DNA of 10,810 nucleotides from CAYXRK01 sp964467615 (lineage in GTDB: Bacteria; Hydrogenedentota; Hydrogenedentia; Hydrogenedentales; GCA-2746185). Below are positions 6,449 through 10,810 of the stretch, one piece after another; positions within the stretch are counted from its first letter, which is position 1; every line of letters starts with the position of its first letter. The stretch covers positions 1 through 10,810 of the forward strand of contig CAYXRK010000162.1 of NCBI GenBank assembly GCA_964467615.1, read 5' to 3'. The notes below the pieces were generated by a model. The model did not search any database, had not been told where the DNA came from, and worked only from the letters and a program-made list of their open reading frames with translations. A program made the translations under genes and the position numbers.

Positions 6449-7434
6449 GCGCGCGGTGTTGCGAAACACGCGGCGGCTTCACGCTCATCGAGTTGCTCCT
6501 CGCCATGACCATCCTGACCGTTATCATGGGAATTGTGTATGGAAGTTTTTCGACCGTGATGCAGGCGACGGAGGACGTGCGCGTGGCGGCGGAGGAGTTG
6601 CGGCTGCGCGAGTTCCTTACGCGAGCGCTCGAGCGGAACCTTCAGCAGTGTTATCCGGATTGGCGGCCCGGCGCGGCAGCGCTGGAACCGAACCAGTTCG
6701 AGAACGTGGACGGCGTCGACGAGGTGCAACGCGATCGCGAATCCGTGACGGTGGCCGAAGACGAGATCGTCGTGCGCTACTGGCTTCAAGGGAAAGACGC
6801 TGACGGGACGGGCGGCCCGGCGGATTCGATCACATTCTCGTCGAGCGCGCCGCTGATGGGACACACCGCGCTGCCGGGGATTTTCAAGCAAGTGACGATC
6901 GAGGTCCAGTCCGAGGGCGAGGCGGACGGGGCGGACGCGTTCGCCGCGAGCGAAGAGGCTGTCGTTCGAAACACACTGGTGCTCACCGAGACTCCGGTCA
7001 TCGAGGGCGTCACCGAAAACAGCGGCGACGCAACGAATGAGATTAACGGCTTCAAGGCGGCCGAGGACATGGCCGATGAGGTCGAGTTTGGTTCGCCCGG
7101 TTGGCGCGTGCCAATGCAATCGATGAACATCCAGTATTTCGACGGCGAGGAATGGGTGGACGAGTGGGATTCCCTCTCGACGCTGCGGCTGCCGTGGAGC
7201 GTTTGGTTCAAGATCAACTTTGCGCGGCCCGCGGAAGAGCGCGAAGGCGAGAGCTACGCGGGAATCGATCTCCTCGAGGATCCCGACTTCGAACTCGTGG
7301 TGACGCTGCCCGGCGGCGCGGGTATTAACACCGAGCCCCCGACCTATGACGGCGATCCGAATGACCCAAACCGGGAACAAACCCAGAAGAAAGGCCAGAC
7401 GCAAACGACCAAAGTAGGCGGCGGTCTACGATGA
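6445..7434 (+). CDS. gspJ: Minor pseudopilin GspJ (long form)
   Basis: This is a tip pseudopilin. ATG 6445 overlaps the gspI stop and is preceded by GGAGG at 6434-6438, 6 nt upstream. It has 329 residues. The leader is 11 residues (with two adjacent Cys, C5-C6), cleavage at G11|F12 (GGFTLIELLLAMTIL), Glu+5 at residue 16. Next comes the GspJ-like helix with ELRLREFLTRALERNL, then a beta-rich region with the typical WFKINFA near the end. The protein is clearly longer than the usual roughly 200-240 residues. The extra length is in an acidic central region and a polar Pro/Asp/Asn/Gln/Lys tail of about 35 residues. The assignment rests on the prepilin motif, position between I and K, and the long ectodomain. 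Confidence 0.88.
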   Translation: MSARCCETRGGFTLIELLLAMTILTVIMGIVYGSFSTVMQATEDVRVAAEELRLREFLTRALERNLQQCYPDWRPGAAALEPNQFENVDGVDEVQRDRESVTVAEDEIVVRYWLQGKDADGTGGPADSITFSSSAPLMGHTALPGIFKQVTIEVQSEGEADGADAFAASEEAVVRNTLVLTETPVIEGVTENSGDATNEINGFKAAEDMADEVEFGSPGWRVPMQSMNIQYFDGEEWVDEWDSLSTLRLPWSVWFKINFARPAEEREGESYAGIDLLEDPDFELVVTLPGGAGINTEPPTYDGDPNDPNREQTQKKGQTQTTKVGGGLR

Positions 7435-8732
7435 ACCCACTTGCGGCAAACTCGCGCCGAGGAGACGAAGGCGTTGCGCTTATTCTGGCGCTGCTGTTCG
7501 TCGTGTTGATGGCGGCGGTCGTCGTCGATTTGGCGTATGAGATGCAGGTCGAGGCGATGTTTGTGGATCAACAGGACGCGCAGTTCGAGGCGTATATCGC
7601 CGCGAAGTCGGCCATTGCCGGAGGCATGGGGCTGTTGGCCGCGGACTACTACGGCACCGGCGATCTTTTTACGAACACCGCCAACGATCCCCGCACGCAA
7701 GATCAAAACAAGAAGCCAAATCCGCAGCAGAATCAAAATCAAAATACCGATCAGAATCAGGGACAAAACGAAGAGCAAAACCAGGGGCAGAACCAAGGCC
7801 AGCTTTACGACAGCCTCGATGATGCGTGGGCGCAGGGGGTGGCGGTGACGCCAGTGAACGATGCGACGATGCAGTGCGCCATCCAGGACGAGTTCGGTAA
7901 GATCAACTTGAACCGGCTGCTCATCCTGACGGGCAACGGCCAATTGGAGGTGTACACACCGATCGAGGATCGTCTGCGTGCGCTGCTCGAGTATCGCGAG
8001 TTGGACGAGGAGACGGTCGACACGATCGTGGATTCGCTCATCGACTGGATGGATTCGGGCGACGACGGCGCGCACGAACCGAACGGCTCGGAGACGGACT
8101 ACTACCAATCGCTCGACCCGCCCTACGCCGCGAAGGACGGCCCGATGGATTCGATCGAGGAGTTGTTGCTGATTCCCGGCATCACGCCGGAGGTGTATTA
8201 CGGCAATCCCGACAAGGAGCAGCTTCCCCTGCCCGACTTGCTGACTGTACACGGCCACCCTGAGGGTAAGATCAACGTGAACACCGCGCCCATCCCCGTG
8301 CTTGTGGCGCATTTCGCCGCACGGCGCGAGTTCGACCCGCAAGTTCAGGCAGAGGACCTTGCCATCCAAATCCACGACCGGGGGCCGTATCAAAACATAG
8401 ATGAGTTGCGGCAGGACGGTCTCTTGGACGAGAACGATCCGCAAGGACGAAACAACAACAGCAACAACAACAACCGGCCTGCGCCGAAACAGGACCGCGC
8501 GGACCAATCGAACTCGGATCCGAACCAGAACGGTAACCAAAATGGCCAAGGCGACAACGCCGTGGATGAACCGGACATGTTGGACGTCGTCAGCAGCGTG
8601 TTTCGGCTGCGCGGCGACGGTTGGAAGGACGACGCAATGGTGCGCATCGAGGCGTATGTTTGGCGTTCGGCCGCGGAGACCGGAGTCGCGCCGGAGTTGT
8701 TCCGCGTGGTGGATTGGCGGGTGATCGAATGA
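7431..8732 (+). CDS. gspK: Pseudopilus tip protein GspK with Q/N-rich insertions
   Basis: GspK is the large minor pseudopilin capping the I-J-K tip. It has 433 residues against roughly 300-330 in well-known members. The N-terminus has the GspK form of the prepilin motif: GVALILALLF after an expected cut at G14, with Leu rather than Glu at +5, which is normal for GspK. Family signatures include DEFGKINLNRLL, TIVDSLIDWMDSGDD, the Glu-x-x-Tyr pair in SETDYYQSL, SIEELLLIPGITPEVYYG and KINVNTAPIPVL. Two Gln/Asn-rich inserts are evident: residues 90-124 (bases about 7698-7802) and about 336-376 (bases about 8436-8558, with an AAC-repeat core). They account for most of the surplus length. The start is ATGA-coupled to gspJ and the stop is ATGA-coupled to gspL. 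Confidence 0.95.
   Translation: MNPLAANSRRGDEGVALILALLFVVLMAAVVVDLAYEMQVEAMFVDQQDAQFEAYIAAKSAIAGGMGLLAADYYGTGDLFTNTANDPRTQDQNKKPNPQQNQNQNTDQNQGQNEEQNQGQNQGQLYDSLDDAWAQGVAVTPVNDATMQCAIQDEFGKINLNRLLILTGNGQLEVYTPIEDRLRALLEYRELDEETVDTIVDSLIDWMDSGDDGAHEPNGSETDYYQSLDPPYAAKDGPMDSIEELLLIPGITPEVYYGNPDKEQLPLPDLLTVHGHPEGKINVNTAPIPVLVAHFAARREFDPQVQAEDLAIQIHDRGPYQNIDELRQDGLLDENDPQGRNNNSNNNNRPAPKQDRADQSNSDPNQNGNQNGQGDNAVDEPDMLDVVSSVFRLRGDGWKDDAMVRIEAYVWRSAAETGVAPELFRVVDWRVIE
7698..7802 (+). repeat. Q/N-coding low-complexity tract in gspK (first)
   Basis: Imperfect CAR/AAY codon repeats encode a run of Gln and Asn with a few Asp, Glu, Gly, Lys and Pro (residues 90-124 of GspK). Synonymous codons are mixed (CAA/CAG, AAT/AAC), so the DNA repeat is degraded while the composition is kept. 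Confidence 0.85.
8436..8558 (+). repeat. N/Q-coding low-complexity tract in gspK (second)
   Basis: An almost pure AAC run (8450-8472, one AGC interruption) is followed by further Asn/Gln/Asp/Pro-rich codons, about residues 336-376 of GspK. It lies between the INVNTAP region and the C-terminal domain. Confidence 0.85.
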
Positions 8733-10201
8733 AATTTTCGGCGAAAATCGGATCGGTCGAAATCGCGTCGGACGAGGTCCGCATCGCGGTCGTCAAGACT
8801 GGCGGCAAAACACCCAAGCTGCTCGAATGCGTCAGCGCGCCGATCGAACAGCTCGCCGGCGAGGCCCCGGCCGAGGCTTGGGTGCGCGCGGTCCAGCAGG
8901 CGGCGGGGCAAATAAAGAGCAAGCCGTCATTCTACGTACTCTGCGCGTCGAGCCAATGGAGCGTGGCGCGGCTGCTGCGCATCCCGTTCAAGGGCCGAAG
9001 CAGGGTGGCCGCCGCGGTGCAATTCGAACTTGAACCGCATCTCGCCTTTCCGATCGAGCAGCTCGTCGTGGACTATCTGCCGATCCGCGAGATTGACGGC
9101 GAGACCCAGGTCATCGTCGTCGGGTTGCGGCGCGAAGCGCTCGAAGAGCAACTCGCCGCGCTCGAGGGCGCGGGGCTACGAGTCGAGGGCATTGGGTTGG
9201 ACGCCGTCGGGCTCACCGCGTTGTGGCAGGCGCGCGCCGGAAAACGCGACGGCCTTCACGCGGTGCTGCATGTCCGCCGCGAGACCGCTATCGTCGCCGT
9301 CGTTTACGGCAAGACGTTGGCGTATATCCGTAACGTGTCGGCCACCGCGGCGCGGTTCCAGGAGAACCCCGGCGCGGCCGCGCGAGACGTGAGCAATATT
9401 CTGCGCGCGTTCACCGCGAGTTGGGGCGGCGACGAGGAAATCCAAACGCTCTCCGTGACGGGTCTCGAATTGTTCGACGAGGAACGCGCGTTGTTCCAGG
9501 CCGAGGTTCCCGCCGCCGTTGAATTCGTGAATCTTGCCAATTCGATCAAAGGCGCGGCAAACGCCGCCGACGCGTATCTCGGATGCATCGGCGCCGCGGA
9601 ATGCGCGGCGGGCGGCGCGTTCGCGCTCAATTTCATGAAGGACGATCTCTCCACGACCGCCTCCCGCGGCGGAGTTTTCCCGCATCTCGCGTTCACCGCC
9701 GCGCTCGGCGCAGTCGCGCTCGGCGCATACGCCGCGTATTGCGTGATGGACTACCGCTGGATGAAAGGCGAGGTCGACCGCCTCGGCCTGGAAGTCTGGG
9801 AGCAATACGCGGCGGCGTACCCACAAGGCGATATCGCGCAGAAGCGATCCACCGGCGACGTCGGCGGCGTGGTCACGTTCGACGCCATGATGAAAGCCGC
9901 CGACGCCGAGCGCGAGGCCGTCGAGGCGTTCAACGTCGAGACGTTCTCGCGGCCCACCTTGCTCGAAGTGCTCAAGGTCCTCGCCGAACACATGCCCGAC
10001 GCGCAGATGGCCGTGACCGACCTCAAGATTACCGTGCTCAAAAACGCCGAAATCACCATCTCCGGCGAGATACGCGATTCCGCCGCGTTTCAGGAGGTCA
10101 TCGACGCGTTACAGCGCTCGGACGTCATCAAGCTGACCGAACCGCCGGACCGCAACTCGCAGGGCGGCCGCGAGACGTTCACCATCAAGGCGACGGGGTA
10201 A
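8729..10201 (+). CDS. gspL: T2SS inner-membrane protein GspL (PilM-like plus PilN-like)
   Basis: GspL links the cytoplasmic ATPase GspE to the periplasmic GspM and pseudopilus. ATG 8729 overlaps the gspK stop (ATGA) and gives 490 residues. Residues 1 to about 290 form an actin-like PilM/GspL cytoplasmic domain: IGSVEIASDEVRIAVV at the start, then LLRIPFKGRSRVAAAVQFEL and a second lobe with HAVLHVRRETAIVAVV. The segment FALNFMKDDL resembles the PilN/GspL linker before the membrane. One membrane helix is at about 319-341. The periplasmic part (about 345-490) has a helical stretch and then a ferredoxin-like fold (DLKITVLKNAEITISGEI, VIDALQRSDVI). It is longer than classical GspL (about 400 residues). 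A natural PilM-PilN fusion is an equivalent description. The ribosome site is weak, so coupling to gspK is likely important. Confidence 0.9.
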   Translation: MKFSAKIGSVEIASDEVRIAVVKTGGKTPKLLECVSAPIEQLAGEAPAEAWVRAVQQAAGQIKSKPSFYVLCASSQWSVARLLRIPFKGRSRVAAAVQFELEPHLAFPIEQLVVDYLPIREIDGETQVIVVGLRREALEEQLAALEGAGLRVEGIGLDAVGLTALWQARAGKRDGLHAVLHVRRETAIVAVVYGKTLAYIRNVSATAARFQENPGAAARDVSNILRAFTASWGGDEEIQTLSVTGLELFDEERALFQAEVPAAVEFVNLANSIKGAANAADAYLGCIGAAECAAGGAFALNFMKDDLSTTASRGGVFPHLAFTAALGAVALGAYAAYCVMDYRWMKGEVDRLGLEVWEQYAAAYPQGDIAQKRSTGDVGGVVTFDAMMKAADAEREAVEAFNVETFSRPTLLEVLKVLAEHMPDAQMAVTDLKITVLKNAEITISGEIRDSAAFQEVIDALQRSDVIKLTEPPDRNSQGGRETFTIKATG

Positions 10202-10206
10202 GCGGC

Positions 10207-10716
10207 ATGGCGCGCGCAAAACTAAGCAGACGCGAGCGGCTCGTCGTCACGTTCGGCGTGGTGGCGCTGCTGGTGATCGCGTTGTACTTCCCCGCCCAGA
10301 GCGGGCTGAAGCGCTACGGCCAGGCCAAGCAACAACTCGAGAACGCGCGGACCCGCGCCATGCAGGCGGGGGAACTAAAGTTCGCGCTCGAAGCCGAACG
10401 CAGCGGCCAGAACGCCATCCGCGAAAAACTCAAGGCCCGCGAGGGCCGCTTCGATCTCTACGCGTTCACGAACCAATGCCTGCGCGAACTGCAACTCGAG
10501 GGCCGCGCAAACCTCTCGAGCCAAAACGTCCGCGGCCAATTCGCCGGCGTGCAAATCACGCTGCGCGGCGTCAGCATGCAAGAACTCGTCGACCTCTTCC
10601 ACAAGATTTACGCCGGCGACAACCTCGTCGTGCTCCAACGCGTCAACCACCTCCGCCAAGCCAGAGACGGCAAAGGCCTCGAGTGCGAGGTCCAATTCAT
10701 CGCCCCGCGCGCTTAA
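10207..10716 (+). CDS. gspM: T2SS inner-membrane protein GspM (PilO-like)
   Basis: This is the partner of GspL in the inner-membrane assembly platform. ATG 10207 lies 5 nt after the gspL stop and gives 169 residues. The arrangement is typical: a short basic cytoplasmic N-terminus (MARAKLSRRER), one membrane helix at about 12-28, a charged helical coiled-coil stretch (about 32-80), and a periplasmic ferredoxin-like domain (about 85-169) with FAGVQITLRGVSMQELVDLF and ECEVQFIAP. The family is weakly conserved. The call rests on size, topology and the position after GspL at the end of the operon; PilO is the structural homologue. The stop codon lies inside a 16-bp palindrome. Confidence 0.85.
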   Translation: MARAKLSRRERLVVTFGVVALLVIALYFPAQSGLKRYGQAKQQLENARTRAMQAGELKFALEAERSGQNAIREKLKAREGRFDLYAFTNQCLRELQLEGRANLSSQNVRGQFAGVQITLRGVSMQELVDLFHKIYAGDNLVVLQRVNHLRQARDGKGLECEVQFIAPRA

Positions 10717-10722
10717 GCGCGC
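10707..10722 (+). other. Perfect 16-bp palindrome over the gspM stop codon
   Basis: GCGCGCTTAAGCGCGC reads identically on both strands and contains TAA on each. It could fold as a 6-bp GC stem with a TTAA loop at the end of the operon. No T-run follows on either side, so an intrinsic terminator is not supported; a transcript-end stem is possible. Confidence 0.5.
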
Positions 10723-10810
10723 TGCATTCGCTGGATGGGGCCTGCGCGTCGTCCGAGAATCGATAACATCGCTCCAACAAGCACCACGAGATCGGCCGCG
10801 CCCCGGATGG
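10713..10810 (-). CDS. Possible 3' end of a convergent gene, membrane-like C-terminus
   Basis: On the - strand one frame is open from the right edge (first whole codon at 10808-10806) to a TAA at 10715-10713, giving 31 codons. It reads IRGAADLVVLVGAMLSILG, then a short basic tail GRRAGPIQRMQRA. A hydrophobic stretch followed by Arg/Lys residues looks like the last membrane helix of a protein, and about two thirds of third codon positions are G/C. The stop interlocks with the gspM stop in the palindrome, the arrangement expected for two converging genes. The evidence is short and no family can be named. The alternative is plain noncoding DNA downstream of the operon. Confidence 0.3.
   Translation of the reverse strand, partial: IRGAADLVVLVGAMLSILGRRAGPIQRMQRA

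Noticed and set aside
7344..8549. Long antisense frame opposite gspJ/gspK (also 3178-4266 and 6277-7404 on the - strand)
   Set aside because: They lie wholly opposite genes with clear family signatures. Their translations are Arg/His/Leu/Val-biased as expected from the GC-rich complementary strand, and no domain is recognisable.
8621..8728. Upstream start of gspL inside gspK
   Set aside because: The stretch is gspK read out of frame. ATG 8729 gives ATGA coupling and the normal actin-like start.
10707..10740. Intrinsic (rho-independent) terminator after gspM
   Set aside because: The GC stem is present but no T-run follows on either strand.

Overview
This window is one continuous type II secretion system (T2SS) operon read on the + strand. 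It runs in the canonical order gspD(3' part)-E-F-G-H-I-J-K-L-M and fills nearly the whole 10.8 kb. The DNA is GC-rich with mostly G/C-ending codons. The proteins are recognisable but divergent, and several pseudopilins carry long low-complexity or acidic additions. Together with short tandem repeats in the gaps, this fits an environmental, non-model Gram-negative (diderm) bacterium. A Planctomycetota- or Hydrogenedentota-like lineage is my guess from style only. No marker gene here fixes the taxonomy.

Layout: 1-1406 is the secretin GspD, cut by the left edge. 1423-3165 is the assembly ATPase GspE. 3250-4473 is the inner-membrane platform protein GspF. 4653-5087 is the major pseudopilin GspG. 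5146-5934, 5921-6448, 6445-7434 and 7431-8732 are the minor pseudopilins H, I, J and K. 8729-10201 is GspL (actin-like cytoplasmic domain, one membrane helix, periplasmic domain). 10207-10716 is GspM. H to L are translationally coupled by short overlaps, three of them ATGA. No gspC or prepilin peptidase gene is in view; gspC may lie upstream. After gspM, a perfect 16-bp palindrome holds the gspM stop. It may also hold the stop of a convergent gene entering from the right edge.

How the genes work together: GspE hydrolyses ATP on the cytoplasmic face and, through GspL/GspM and GspF, drives GspG into a periplasmic pseudopilus. H, I, J and K form its tip, and the pseudopilus pushes folded substrates through the GspD outer-membrane channel.

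The structure not explained by the genes lies in the three real gaps (E-F, F-G, G-H). Each is filled by a degenerate tandem repeat whose core RGTNC recurs exactly every 7 bp. In the F-G gap the 7-bp register runs unbroken through a change of unit sequence and then switches to 8 bp. In the E-F gap the units occur in both orientations and can fold into an imperfect hairpin ending at the gspF ribosome binding site. I regard these heptad arrays, and the polar or acidic expansions of the tip pseudopilins, as the items most worth a second look. The rest is an ordinary T2SS operon.
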